DNA of 16,711 nt from Actinobacteria bacterium UBA5176 (GTDB lineage: Bacteria; Actinomycetota; UBA4738), in the NCBI GenBank assembly GCA_002413305.1, contig DHWS01000036.1, positions 1 to 16,711 on the forward strand. Direction: 5' to 3'. The notes beneath the pieces are model-generated. The model had not been told where the DNA came from, searched no databases, and saw only the letters and a list, made by a program, of their open reading frames with translations. The position numbers and the translations under genes were made by a program. Positions 5,419 to 13,206 of the stretch are shown here, piece by piece (the stretch's first letter is position 1; the number at the start of each line of letters is the position of its first letter).

Positions 5419-7499
5419 GAGTCGTCCTTCTCCTTCCTGGACTGCTCCTCGATGATCTTCTGCGCGAGATGCTGCGGTACCTCGTCGTAGTGGTCGAAGG
5501 TCATGGTGAACGCGGCCCGGCCCTGGGTCATGGATCGGAGCTCGATCGCGTAGCGCGTCATCTCCGCCTGGGGGACCAGCGCCCGGATCCGCTGCCGCCC
5601 GGCTCCACTCGACTCCATCCCCAGGATGCGGCCGCGCTTGGAGTTGAAGTCGCCGATGATGTCGCCGGTGTAGGACTCCGGCGTGAGGACCTCGACCTTC
5701 ACGATTGGCTCCAGGAGCGCCACCCCGGCCTTGGACGCGGCGTCGCGGAGGGCCATCGAGCCGGCGATCTGGAACGCCATGTCGCTCGAGTCCACGGGGT
5801 GGAACTTCCCGTCGACCAGGGTGACCCGGATATCGACCATGGGATTCGAGGTGACCACGCCTTCGGCCATGGTCTTGACGATGCCCTTCTCCACGCTGGG
5901 GATGAACTGGTTTGGGATCGAGCCGCCGAAGATCTTGTCGACGTATTCGAACCCGCTGCCCCGGGGCATGGGTTCGATCTCGATGTTGCACACCGCGTAC
6001 TGACCGTGGCCGCCGGACTGCTTCACGTGGCGGCCGAAGCCCTGGACCTTTTGGTTGAACGTCTCCTTGTAGGGGACCTTCGCCGGGTGGGTCACCACGT
6101 CCACCCCGAACTTGCGTTTCATGCGTTCGACCATGGTGTCGATGTGGGCCTCGCCCATCCCGTACATGACGGTTTCGTGCGTCTCCTCGGAACGCTCCAC
6201 GCGAAGGGTCGGGTCGTCCTCCTGGATGCGGTGCAGCGCGGTGGACAGCTTGTCCTCGTCGCCCTTGGTCCTCGGCTCGATGGCCACCGCGAGGAGCGGT
6301 TCCGGGAGGTCGATGCCCGGCAGCGTGGCGGGATCCGACTTCACACCGAACGTGTCGCCGGTGACCGTATGGGAGAGCTTCGCCACGGCGCCGATGTCGC
6401 CCGCCGGGACCTCCGCGACCGACTCGTGGTCCTTGCCCCGCATCGTGAACACCTGGCCGACCCGCTCCTCGGTGTTCCGGGTGACGTTGAACAGTGTGGA
6501 GTCCGGGCGGACCTTGCCGCCGAACACCCGGAACAGGTTGATGCGACCCACGTAGGGGTCGGAGACGGTCTTGAACACAAGCGCGGCGAGCGGGCCGTCC
6601 GGGTCGATGGGTCGCGTCTGCTCCTCGCCGGACTTGGTGGTGACCACGACCGGCGGCCGGTCGGCCGGGGACGGGAACTCGTCGGCGATGAAGGCGGATA
6701 GCCGGTCGGCGCCGATCGGTTTCGTGGCGGCCGCCAGCAGCACGGGGGTGAACTTGGCCTCCGCCAGCCCGGCGCGGACGCCCTGCGAGATCTCTTCGGC
6801 GGACAGCTCGCCCTGTTCGAGGTACTTCTCGAGGAGCGAGTCGTCGGCCTCGGCGACCGACTCGGTCAGGCGCTCCCGGTACGGCTCGGCCTTGGCGGCG
6901 AGATCCTCCGGCCAGTCTCCCTCCTCGCCCTTCGCACCCGCGCCGTAGCGGTAGGCCCGGCGGGACAGCAGGTCCACGATGCCGCCGAAGTCGTGCTCCT
7001 CGCCGATGGGGAGCTGGATCGGCGCGACCTGCGTGCCGAACGCCGCCACCAACCCTTCGAGGGTGCGTTCGAAGGAGGCCCGTTCCCGGTCCAGCTTGTT
7101 GATGACGATGGCCCGGGGGAGGCCGGCCTCCGCGGCCAGCTCCCACGCCACCTCGGTCTGCACCTCGACCCCATCCACGGCGGAGACCACGAACAGGGCG
7201 ACGTCCGCGGCCCGCAGGGCACCCTTCAGGTCACCGATGAAGTCCGCGTACCCAGGCGTGTCGAGGACGTTGATCTTCACCCCGTCCCATTCGATGGGCG
7301 CAAGCGACAGCGAGACGCTGATGCCCCGGCGGATCTCTTCGGCGTCGTGGTCGGAGACGGTGTTGCCGTCCTCGACCCGCCCCATCCGGGTCAGCGCGCC
7401 GGCGGCGAACAGCATGCCCTCCAGGAGCGTCGTCTTCCCGGCTCCGCTGTGGCCGACCAGGGCGACGTTCCGGATCTTCCGAGGTTCGTAGACGTTCAT
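5415..7499 (-). CDS. fusA2: EF-G-like translational GTPase of the FusA2 (EF-G2) type
   Basis: A 694-residue protein starting at ATG 7499 with GGAAGGG just upstream. It has the EF-G domain order: a GTPase domain with P-loop GHSGAGKTT (16-24), DTPGYADF (80-87) and NKLD (134-137), then domains II to V (YGMGEAHIDTM and GGHGQYAVCNIEIEP in the middle; TGDIIGDFNSKRGRILGM and MTQGRAAFTMTFDHYDEVP near the end). The switch-II residue that is the catalytic His in EF-G and EF-Tu is Tyr84 here, and switch I reads RGISVSLS. Both fit actinobacterial EF-G2, which as I recall lacks ribosome-stimulated GTPase activity in mycobacteria. The main fusA must therefore lie elsewhere. It is transcribed against the PIM genes, so it is an insertion in that cluster rather than part of its operon. 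Confidence 0.92.
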   Translation of the reverse strand: MNVYEPRKIRNVALVGHSGAGKTTLLEGMLFAAGALTRMGRVEDGNTVSDHDAEEIRRGISVSLSLAPIEWDGVKINVLDTPGYADFIGDLKGALRAADVALFVVSAVDGVEVQTEVAWELAAEAGLPRAIVINKLDRERASFERTLEGLVAAFGTQVAPIQLPIGEEHDFGGIVDLLSRRAYRYGAGAKGEEGDWPEDLAAKAEPYRERLTESVAEADDSLLEKYLEQGELSAEEISQGVRAGLAEAKFTPVLLAAATKPIGADRLSAFIADEFPSPADRPPVVVTTKSGEEQTRPIDPDGPLAALVFKTVSDPYVGRINLFRVFGGKVRPDSTLFNVTRNTEERVGQVFTMRGKDHESVAEVPAGDIGAVAKLSHTVTGDTFGVKSDPATLPGIDLPEPLLAVAIEPRTKGDEDKLSTALHRIQEDDPTLRVERSEETHETVMYGMGEAHIDTMVERMKRKFGVDVVTHPAKVPYKETFNQKVQGFGRHVKQSGGHGQYAVCNIEIEPMPRGSGFEYVDKIFGGSIPNQFIPSVEKGIVKTMAEGVVTSNPMVDIRVTLVDGKFHPVDSSDMAFQIAGSMALRDAASKAGVALLEPIVKVEVLTPESYTGDIIGDFNSKRGRILGMESSGAGRQRIRALVPQAEMTRYAIELRSMTQGRAAFTMTFDHYDEVPQHLAQKIIEEQSRKEKDDS

Positions 7500-7570
7500 C
7501 GTTCCCTTCCTGGATCGCGGTCGGCTGGGAGCTTCGGGACCGGCGGTGGCGAGCCCTGCGGACGGGCCCG

Positions 7571-7576
7571 ATTCTA
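7571..7576 (-). promoter_or_regulatory. -10 box for the fusA2-like gene
   Basis: On the minus strand the sequence reads TAGAAT (7576 to 7571), five of six matches to the -10 consensus. It would start a transcript near 7564 with a leader of about 65 bases. No good -35 is seen. It lies in the 153-base divergent region shared with the phosphatidyltransferase-like gene. Confidence 0.35.
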
Positions 7577-7637
7577 CAGAGGTCGGCCGGCCAGGCTGCG
7601 GTCGGGAGGCACCCGCGGGAGGCCGAAGGGCCGGTGG

Positions 7638-7643
7638 TAGGCT
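7638..7643 (+). promoter_or_regulatory. Possible -10 box for the PIM-type operon (leaderless)
   Basis: TAGGCT ends nine bases before the ATG at 7653. The ATG has no ribosome site, so a start of transcription at or near the ATG is plausible. The match to the consensus is only moderate, and no -35 is visible. Confidence 0.25.
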
Positions 7644-7652
7644 CGCCGCACG

Positions 7653-8216
7653 ATGCTGCGATCCGTTCGACCCACCGGCCCGAACGCGCTGGCCACGCCC
7701 CCTCTTCCCCTCCTCGGCGTCTCGGTCGCCGCATCGGGCCTCGCCGCCACGCTGGTCCTCACGCACCACCGGATCCCGGGCGGGGTCGCCGCGGCGATCG
7801 CCGGCCTGGCCCTCCTGCTGGGCACCGTGCGGGCGCGGCGAGCCGGCGAGCCGGCGGCGCTGTTCGGCGAACGGGTCGTCGACCGGATCTTCGACGCCGG
7901 CGTCCTGGCGCCGCTGGCCTGGGTGGCGCGGCACGGTGACGAACGCGTCGCCGCGCTCGCGCTGTTCGGGCTGGGGGCCGCGTTCCTGGCGAGCTACGAA
8001 CGAGCCCGCGGGCAGTCGCTCGGCTACCGCGGGTCCGAAGGGGTCGGCTACCGTGCGGTCCGGGTGGCGATCCTCGCGGCCGCCCTGCTCACCGGCCGGC
8101 TCGAACCGCTCCTGTGGGTGTTCCTGGCGTTGACCGTGGCGGCGGCGGCCGTGCGGGCCTGGAACGTGGCCCTGCAGCAGCGGGGCTCCACCGCGCGCAT
8201 GGAGGGCGCGCCGTGA
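7653..8216 (+). CDS. CDP-alcohol phosphatidyltransferase-like membrane protein with degenerate active site (pgsA position)
   Basis: A 187-residue, very hydrophobic protein with about six membrane segments (near residues 16-37, 43-58, 78-93, 99-115, 135-147 and 150-170). It occupies the place of pgsA, the phosphatidylinositol-phosphate synthase gene, between HIT and the PatA-type acyltransferase. Segments such as FGERVVDRIFDAGVL and FLASYERARGQSLGYRG align with FGAVLDATCDRISDGAV and ISYIKARAEASGLRG of the mycobacterial enzyme as I remember it. However, the family motif D-x2-D-G-x2-A-R-x8-G-x3-D-x3-D is broken: there is no Asp at all before residue 77, and only D77 and D81 remain. It may be a pseudoenzyme or have another function. 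Its GTGA overlap with the next gene shows operon membership. Confidence 0.65.
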   Translation: MLRSVRPTGPNALATPPLPLLGVSVAASGLAATLVLTHHRIPGGVAAAIAGLALLLGTVRARRAGEPAALFGERVVDRIFDAGVLAPLAWVARHGDERVAALALFGLGAAFLASYERARGQSLGYRGSEGVGYRAVRVAILAAALLTGRLEPLLWVFLALTVAAAAVRAWNVALQQRGSTARMEGAP

Positions 8217-9202
8217 ACACGGCCGAGACGCTTGCCGATCCCACCGGCGACCAGCGCTCGGAGACGCCCGGGGATCGCAAGGCGTACTGGATGTTCCGCA
8301 GCCTGGAGTGGTTCGGCATGCACGTCCCTCGCCCGGTGGGTCTGGCGGGGGCGAGACTGTACGGCCGGCTGGCCTTCGACCGGTCCAATGCCGAACGCGA
8401 GACCGTGTGCCGGAACTTCGCGCGGGTGTTCGGCCACCCGCCGGACTCGCCGCTTGTCCGTTCGGCCGCACGAGAGTGCTTCGACCTGTACGGCCGGTAC
8501 TGGTACGAGACGTTCGCCCTTCGAACGATGCCTCCCGAGGAGGTCAACCGGCGGTTCACGATCGACGGCCGGGAGCATCTCGACGCGGCGGTGCGGGCCG
8601 GCACGGGGACCGTGCTGGCGCTCCCGCACATGGGGAACTGGGACGCCGCCGGGCACTGGCTGTGCCTGAACGGCTACCGGATGACCGCCGTGGCCGAGGA
8701 GCTGGCCGCGCGCCGGGTGTTCGAGCTCTTCTTCCGCCACCGCCGCGCACTGGGGATGAACATCGTGCCGCTGTCGGCCGGCAAGCGGGTGGCCGAGACC
8801 CTGGTGGGGCTCCTGGCCCAGAACCACGCGGTCACGCTGGTCGCCGACCGCGACCTCACCGGGCGGGGGGTGGACGTGGAGATGTTCGGCGAGCGGCGGA
8901 AGCTGCCGGCCGGGCCGGCCATGCTCTCTCTCGCCACCGGTGCGCCCTTCTCGGTGTGCGCCGTGTTCACCACGAAGGAGGGGTGGCACACCATCATCGG
9001 ACCACCGGTGGGGATCGAACGTACCGGGGTCCTGCGCGCGGACGTCACCGCTCTCACCGAGGAGATGGCCCGGCAGTTCGAACGCTACATCTCGTCGGCG
9101 CCCACCGACTGGCACATGTTCCAGCCGGCGTGGGAGGAGGACGCGGGCGGGAGGGCCCCTCCGGTACCGGACACGGCCACCGTCGACGCGGCGTCGGCCT
9201 GA
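8213..9202 (+). CDS. Lysophospholipid acyltransferase, PatA/HtrB (LpxL) type
   Basis: A 329-residue protein of the lipid A/PIM acyltransferase family. The start is GTG 8213, which overlaps the upstream TGA and has GGAGG seven bases before it (8201-8205). The catalytic H-x4-D motif is H139-MGNW-D144 in LALPHMGNWDAAGHW, followed by AVAEELAARRVFELFFRHR, ADRDLTGRGVDVEMFG and the C-terminal WHMFQPAW; this order is typical of the family. In mycobacteria the equivalent gene between pgsA and pimA encodes PatA, which puts palmitate on a mannose of phosphatidylinositol mannosides at the inner face of the membrane. The same role is likely here, by gene order. No strong N-terminal membrane helix is seen, so peripheral membrane attachment is expected. 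Confidence 0.9.
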   Translation: MNTAETLADPTGDQRSETPGDRKAYWMFRSLEWFGMHVPRPVGLAGARLYGRLAFDRSNAERETVCRNFARVFGHPPDSPLVRSAARECFDLYGRYWYETFALRTMPPEEVNRRFTIDGREHLDAAVRAGTGTVLALPHMGNWDAAGHWLCLNGYRMTAVAEELAARRVFELFFRHRRALGMNIVPLSAGKRVAETLVGLLAQNHAVTLVADRDLTGRGVDVEMFGERRKLPAGPAMLSLATGAPFSVCAVFTTKEGWHTIIGPPVGIERTGVLRADVTALTEEMARQFERYISSAPTDWHMFQPAWEEDAGGRAPPVPDTATVDAASA

Positions 9203-9219
9203 CCGCGTGACCGCCTGAA

Positions 9220-10320
9220 GTGCGCATCGCCATCGCCTGCCCGTACGCTTGGGACGCACCGGGCGGGGTCCAGGTCCACGTGCGCCAGCTCGCGGACCAC
9301 CTGCGCCGCCGCGGCCATCGGACGCTGGTCCTCGCGCCTGCCTTCGGCCCTCTGGACGAGCCCGGTGTATGTGTGGTGGGGCGACCGGTGCGGCTCCGGT
9401 TCAACGGCTCGGTGGCGCCGATCTCTCCCGACCTCCGGGGCCTCGCCCGCGTCCGGCGTGCGCTGGCCTCCTTCCGGCCCGACGTGGTCCACGTCCACGA
9501 GCCCTTCTCGCCCAGCACCGGCATGTTCGCGACCTTCGCGGCGCGGGCGCCGGTGGTGGCGACCTTCCACGCTTCCCTCGAACGCTCCCTCGCGGTGACC
9601 CTCTTCTCCCCGTTGCTGGGGGCCGTGTGGCGGCGGCTGGCCGTCCGGATGGCCGTCTCACCGGTGGCGGCCGGCTTCGCCTCGGCGCGGTTCCCGGGCG
9701 AGCTCCGGATCGTCCCGAACGGCGCCGACGTGGAGCTGTTCGGATCGGCCACCCCCGCCGAGTTGCCGCCTGGGCGCGCGTTGCTGTTCGTCAACCGCCT
9801 GGAGCCGCGGAAGGGGTTCGGCGTGGCGGTGGACGCCTTCCGGCTGCTGGCCGAGGACCATCCCGAGCTGCGGCTGGTCGTGGTGGGGGAGGGGCGGGAG
9901 CGGTCGGCCCTGGCGGGGCTCCCGGCCGTCCTCCGGGACCGGGTCCTCATGAAAGGGGTGGTCACCCATGCCGAGCTCGCCGGGTTCCACGCCGCGGCCG
10001 ATGTGTTCCTCGCCCCCGCGCTCGGCGGGGAGAGCTTCGGCATCGTGCTGCTCGAAGCGATGGCCGCCCGGGTGCCGGTCGTGGGCTCCGACATCCCGGG
10101 CTACCGGTACGTGTTGGAGGACGGGGAGGACGGCCTGCTGGTCCCGCCCGGCGACCCGGTCGCGCTGGCGGGGGCGGTCCGTCGGCTGCTGGGCGACCCC
10201 GCGCTGGCCGAACGGCTCCGCGACAACGGTCGCCGGCGGGCCGAGCGCTTCCGGTGGGAGACCGTGACGTCGGAGATCGAAACCGCCTACCGCGATGCGC
10301 TGGCTCGAAGGGCCGGCTGA
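9220..10320 (+). CDS. pimA: GT4 glycosyltransferase, phosphatidylinositol alpha-mannosyltransferase (PimA) type
   Basis: A 366-residue GT-B-fold glycosyltransferase starting at GTG 9220, 17 bases after the acyltransferase. The N-terminal domain has CPYAWDAPGGVQVHVRQLADHL with the Gly-rich acceptor loop and H117 (VVATFH). The C-terminal donor-binding domain has R193/K198 (FVNRLEPRKG) and the E-x7-E motif E271..E279 (GESFGIVLLE). These match PimA, which transfers mannose from GDP-Man to phosphatidylinositol at the cytoplasmic membrane face as the first step of PIM synthesis. Gene order (acyltransferase then PimA) supports the call. If phosphatidylinositol is not made by the odd upstream protein, the acceptor needs checking. 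There is no clear ribosome site, so translation is probably coupled. Confidence 0.88.
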   Translation: MRIAIACPYAWDAPGGVQVHVRQLADHLRRRGHRTLVLAPAFGPLDEPGVCVVGRPVRLRFNGSVAPISPDLRGLARVRRALASFRPDVVHVHEPFSPSTGMFATFAARAPVVATFHASLERSLAVTLFSPLLGAVWRRLAVRMAVSPVAAGFASARFPGELRIVPNGADVELFGSATPAELPPGRALLFVNRLEPRKGFGVAVDAFRLLAEDHPELRLVVVGEGRERSALAGLPAVLRDRVLMKGVVTHAELAGFHAAADVFLAPALGGESFGIVLLEAMAARVPVVGSDIPGYRYVLEDGEDGLLVPPGDPVALAGAVRRLLGDPALAERLRDNGRRRAERFRWETVTSEIETAYRDALARRAG

Positions 10321-10394
10321 CCGTGGAGGGCTCAGGGCCGCGACTCACAGCAAGCTCCCATCGAGCCGGCGGAGGGTTCGGCCCCGCCCGTTGA

Positions 10395-10400
10395 TAAGAT
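10395..10400 (+). promoter_or_regulatory. -10 box of the lemA-htpX operon (probably leaderless)
   Basis: TAAGAT at 10395-10400 (five of six consensus matches) ends six bases before the GTG start of lemA. That is the spacing expected if transcription starts on the GTG itself. No ribosome site precedes the GTG. The 86-base gap after pimA otherwise shows only a loose GGCTC/GAGCC inverted pair and no T-tract terminator. Confidence 0.5.
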
Positions 10401-10406
10401 GGCCGC

Positions 10407-10958
10407 GTGATCGCTGTCTGGATCCTGGTCGCGCTCGTCGTGATCGTTTTCCTGTACGGCGTCTTCACATACAACCGGCTGGTCCGGCTCCGGGTCCGCA
10501 CCGAGAACGCCTGGTCGCAGATCGACGTCCAGCTCCGCCGCCGGCACGACCTCATCCCGAACCTCGTCCAGACCGTCCAGGGCTACGCGGCGCACGAGCG
10601 TGAGGTGTTCGAAGACGTGACCCAGGCCCGCGCGCAGGCCCAGGCGGCAACCGGGGTCCAGGGCCAGGCCCAGGCTGAGAACCAGCTGACCCGGGGCATC
10701 GGCCGCCTGATCGCCGTGGCCGAGCGCTACCCGGACCTCAAAGCCAGCCAGAACTTCCTTGCCCTGCAGGAGGAGCTGACCGGGACCGAGTCGAAGATCG
10801 CCTACGCCCGGCAGTTTTACAACGACACCGTGCAGTCCCTGAACACGAAGGTCCAGAGCTTCCCCTCACGCATCGTCGCCGCGATCGGCGGTTTCCAGCC
10901 GAAGGAGTTCTTCGACATCGAAGAGCCCGTGCGCGGCCCGGTGTCGGTCCAGTTCTAG
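10407..10958 (+). CDS. lemA: LemA-family membrane protein
   Basis: A 183-residue protein with an N-terminal membrane helix (residues 2-20, IAVWILVALVVIVFLYGVF) and a long helical domain. The family signature NRLVRLRVRTENAWSQIDVQL-RRRHDLIPNLVQTVQGYA is at about 23-62, and YARQFYNDTVQSLN at about 133-146 is the second conserved block. The GTG start at 10407 follows a -10 box by six bases. LemA proteins are anchored in the cytoplasmic membrane with most of the chain outside; their biochemical role is unsettled. Direct linkage to an HtpX-type protease 25 bases downstream is a common pairing and suggests a joint role in membrane-protein quality control. Confidence 0.95.
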   Translation: MIAVWILVALVVIVFLYGVFTYNRLVRLRVRTENAWSQIDVQLRRRHDLIPNLVQTVQGYAAHEREVFEDVTQARAQAQAATGVQGQAQAENQLTRGIGRLIAVAERYPDLKASQNFLALQEELTGTESKIAYARQFYNDTVQSLNTKVQSFPSRIVAAIGGFQPKEFFDIEEPVRGPVSVQF

Positions 10959-10983
10959 CGGCCGCCTCGAGAGGCACACGCGC

Positions 10984-11916
10984 TTGTACGAACAGATCGC
11001 CGCGAACAAGCGCAAGACCGCATTCATCATCGCCGGCGCGCTGGTCTTCACGGCCGGGATTGGCTTCCTGCTCGGGTTGATCGTGGGGGGCGGGTCGTTC
11101 CAGGCCAGCCTGACCGGTCTGGTCATCGCGCTGCTGCTCTCGGCCGCGCTCTCGGTCTGGTCCTACCGGAACGGGGACAAGCTGGTCCTGCGGACCTCTC
11201 GCGCCCGTCCGGTCTCGGCCGAGGAGGAGCCCCGCCTGCACAACGTGGTGGAAGGGCTGGCCATCGCGGCCGGGCTGCCGAAGCCGGCCGTCTATGTGGT
11301 CCCCGAGCAGGCGCCGAATGCCTTCGCCACCGGTCGCGACCCGGAGCATTCCTCGATCGCCGTCACCCAGGGTCTGCTCGACATGATGAACCGGGTCGAA
11401 CTGGAGGGCGTGATCGGCCACGAGATGAGCCACGTCCGGGACCGTGACATCCTCCTGGCCACGATCGTGGCCACCCTGGTGGGTTCGGTCGTCCTGCTCG
11501 CCGAGTTCATGCTTCGGTGGTTCTGGTGGGGCGGGATGGTCGGCGGCGGCCGCCGCCGGGGCGGCGGTGGCAGCGCCGAGGGCGAGGGCTTCCTGATCCT
11601 GTTCGTCCTGGGCTTCGTGCTGGCCATCGTCACGCCCTTCTTCGCCCAGATCATCAAGCTCGCCATGTCCCGGCGCCGCGAGTACCTGGCCGACGCGGAA
11701 GGCGTCCTGCTGACCCGGTACCCGCCCGGCCTGATCAGCGCCCTGAAGAAGCTCGCCCTGGACACGACACCCATGCGTGTGGCGAACAACGCCACAGCGC
11801 ACATGTGGCTGACGCAGCCCTCCCGGGTGCCCGGCGAGGATCACCACTGGTACGAGAAGCTATTCTCGACCCATCCTCCGATCCAGGACCGTATCCGCGC
11901 CCTGGAGGAGATGTGA
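10984..11916 (+). CDS. htpX: HtpX-family M48 membrane zinc metalloprotease
   Basis: A 310-residue integral membrane protease, starting at TTG 10984 with GAGAGG nine bases upstream. It has two N-terminal membrane helices (about 13-35 and 40-59), the zinc motif H146-E-M-S-H150 (GHEMSHVRDRD), two further helices (about 156-180 and 203-223) and the third zinc ligand E233 in SRRREYLADAEG. The C-terminal THPPIQDRIRALEEM is the standard end of the family. It would cleave misfolded membrane proteins with its catalytic face in the cytoplasm. The loop at 181-202 is extremely Gly/Arg rich. It follows lemA in an apparent two-gene operon. Confidence 0.96.
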   Translation: MYEQIAANKRKTAFIIAGALVFTAGIGFLLGLIVGGGSFQASLTGLVIALLLSAALSVWSYRNGDKLVLRTSRARPVSAEEEPRLHNVVEGLAIAAGLPKPAVYVVPEQAPNAFATGRDPEHSSIAVTQGLLDMMNRVELEGVIGHEMSHVRDRDILLATIVATLVGSVVLLAEFMLRWFWWGGMVGGGRRRGGGGSAEGEGFLILFVLGFVLAIVTPFFAQIIKLAMSRRREYLADAEGVLLTRYPPGLISALKKLALDTTPMRVANNATAHMWLTQPSRVPGEDHHWYEKLFSTHPPIQDRIRALEEM

Positions 11917-11938
11917 CGAAGTCTTGATGCGGAGGTGT

Positions 11939-11967
11939 TTGTAGCGGCCCCGGTCCGCCCTTAGCAT
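11939..11967 (+). promoter_or_regulatory. Candidate promoter of the DUF3048 lipoprotein gene
   Basis: TTGTAG (11939-11944) and TAGCAT (11962-11967) are separated by 17 bases. Transcription would start near 11974 and give a leader of about 57 bases. That leader ends in a strong ribosome site, AAGGAGGA at 12016-12023, eight bases or fewer from the ATG. The -35 match is modest. The rest of the 114-base gap after htpX shows nothing else I can name. Confidence 0.35.
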
Positions 11968-12030
11968 CGAGCGCACGTTCCCTTCCCTTCTTCGATGGAC
12001 CTCACGTACGAACCCAAGGAGGACTTCCGC

Positions 12031-13107
12031 ATGAGCACATCCCGGCGCGGGCACCTATCCAGAACCCGGTCGACCCTGCGAGTCGCGATGTCTCTCGCCG
12101 TGGCCGGGGTGCTGCTGGCCGGCTGTACCGGCAAGGGGCCGGTGGCCGACGGCGGGGGGGGCGGCGCCGCGGCCGGCGCGCCTGCCAGCCCCTCGCCGTC
12201 CCCGCTCCCTTCGAAATGCCCGCTGACCGGACTGGCCCCCAAGAGCGGGACCGTTCCGAACCGGCCGGTCCTCGCCGTCAAGGTGGAGAACCTGCCGCAG
12301 GCCCGGCCGCAGACCGGACTCTCGTGGGCCGACATCGTCTACGAGGAGCCGGTGGAGGCGAACATCACCCGGTTCATCGTGGTCTACCAGTGCCAGGACG
12401 CCGGCCGGATCGAGCCGGTTCGAAGCGCCCGCCTCACCGACCCCGACATCCTGGTCCAGTTCGGCAAGCCGCTGTTCGGGTTCGCCGGTGGGGTACAGCG
12501 GGTGCTGGACCGCGTGCACGAGCGCGGCCTGATCGACGTGAACGTCGAGTCCCGGGCGGCCTCCCAGTCCTACCATCGCGATCCGGCCCGTTCGGCTCCC
12601 CACAACCTCTACACCAGCACGCGCGAGCTGTACGGCGATGTCAAGACGTCCGCGGGTCCGCCGAAGCCGATCTTCGCGTATTCGACCGACGTCCCCCCCG
12701 CGGCACGGACGATCCATTCGATCCACGTCCCCTTCTCCATCTACGCCGACGTGTTCTGGAAGTGGAGCGCGTCCAAGGGCGCCTACCTGCGGTACTACGG
12801 GACCGTCCCGGCGAACCTGTCGGACGGCACGCAGATCTCGGCGACGAATGTGGTCGTCCAGATCGTGAAGGTGACGCTCACGGACATCACCGATGCGAAC
12901 GGGGTGCATTCGCCGGAGGTCACCTCGGTGGGGACCGGGAAGGTCTACGTGTTCCGGGACGGCAAGATGATCACGGGCACCTGGCAGCGGAACTCGCTCG
13001 GCGACGTCACCAAGCTCCTCGACGCGAGCGGGAACGTGATCCCGCTGGCCCCGGGCAAGACGTGGGTCGAGCTGCTCCCGGTGGGCGATCAAGTCGGGAC
13101 CAGCTGA
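12031..13107 (+). CDS. DUF3048 (YerB-type) lipoprotein
   Basis: A 358-residue exported lipoprotein. The ATG at 12031 is chosen over the upstream in-frame ATG at 11995 because it follows AAGGAGG at ideal spacing and opens directly into a signal peptide: basic residues 5-17, a hydrophobic stretch, and the lipobox LLAGC with lipidated C32. A Gly/Ala/Ser/Pro linker (about 40-62) precedes the DUF3048 domain, recognisable from CPLTGLAP, NRPVLAVKVENLPQARPQTGLSWADIVYEEPVEANITRF and EPVRSARLTDPDI. The C-terminal part (SVGTGKVYVFRDGKMITGTW) matches the family's second domain. It would be anchored to the outer face of the membrane. The function of the family is not established; the B. subtilis member is YerB. 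Confidence 0.93.
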   Translation: MSTSRRGHLSRTRSTLRVAMSLAVAGVLLAGCTGKGPVADGGGGGAAAGAPASPSPSPLPSKCPLTGLAPKSGTVPNRPVLAVKVENLPQARPQTGLSWADIVYEEPVEANITRFIVVYQCQDAGRIEPVRSARLTDPDILVQFGKPLFGFAGGVQRVLDRVHERGLIDVNVESRAASQSYHRDPARSAPHNLYTSTRELYGDVKTSAGPPKPIFAYSTDVPPAARTIHSIHVPFSIYADVFWKWSASKGAYLRYYGTVPANLSDGTQISATNVVVQIVKVTLTDITDANGVHSPEVTSVGTGKVYVFRDGKMITGTWQRNSLGDVTKLLDASGNVIPLAPGKTWVELLPVGDQVGTS

Positions 13108-13206
13108 GCCGAGCGGGCTTCATCCACTGGGTAGGACGTCCTTCGCTGGCGCCTCCCATCCGCCCGGCGTACGCTCCGCAAAGCCACGAACGCCAGGAGG
13201 TCCAGG

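Noticed and set aside
4573..7146. Very long minus-strand open frame (over 850 codons) across thrS end, HIT and fusA2
   Set aside because: It is out of frame with fusA2, is dominated by Arg, Gly, Pro and His, and overlaps three well-supported genes; this is the usual stop-poor shadow of G+C-rich coding DNA.
7500..8471. N-terminal extension of the fusA2-like gene up to 8471
   Set aside because: The extra 324 codons are antisense to the phosphatidyltransferase-like and acyltransferase genes and carry no domain; ATG 7499 has a ribosome site and matches the normal EF-G start.
10321..10394. Intrinsic terminator after pimA
   Set aside because: GGCTC and GAGCC could pair, but the loop is nearly 30 bases long and no T-tract follows.
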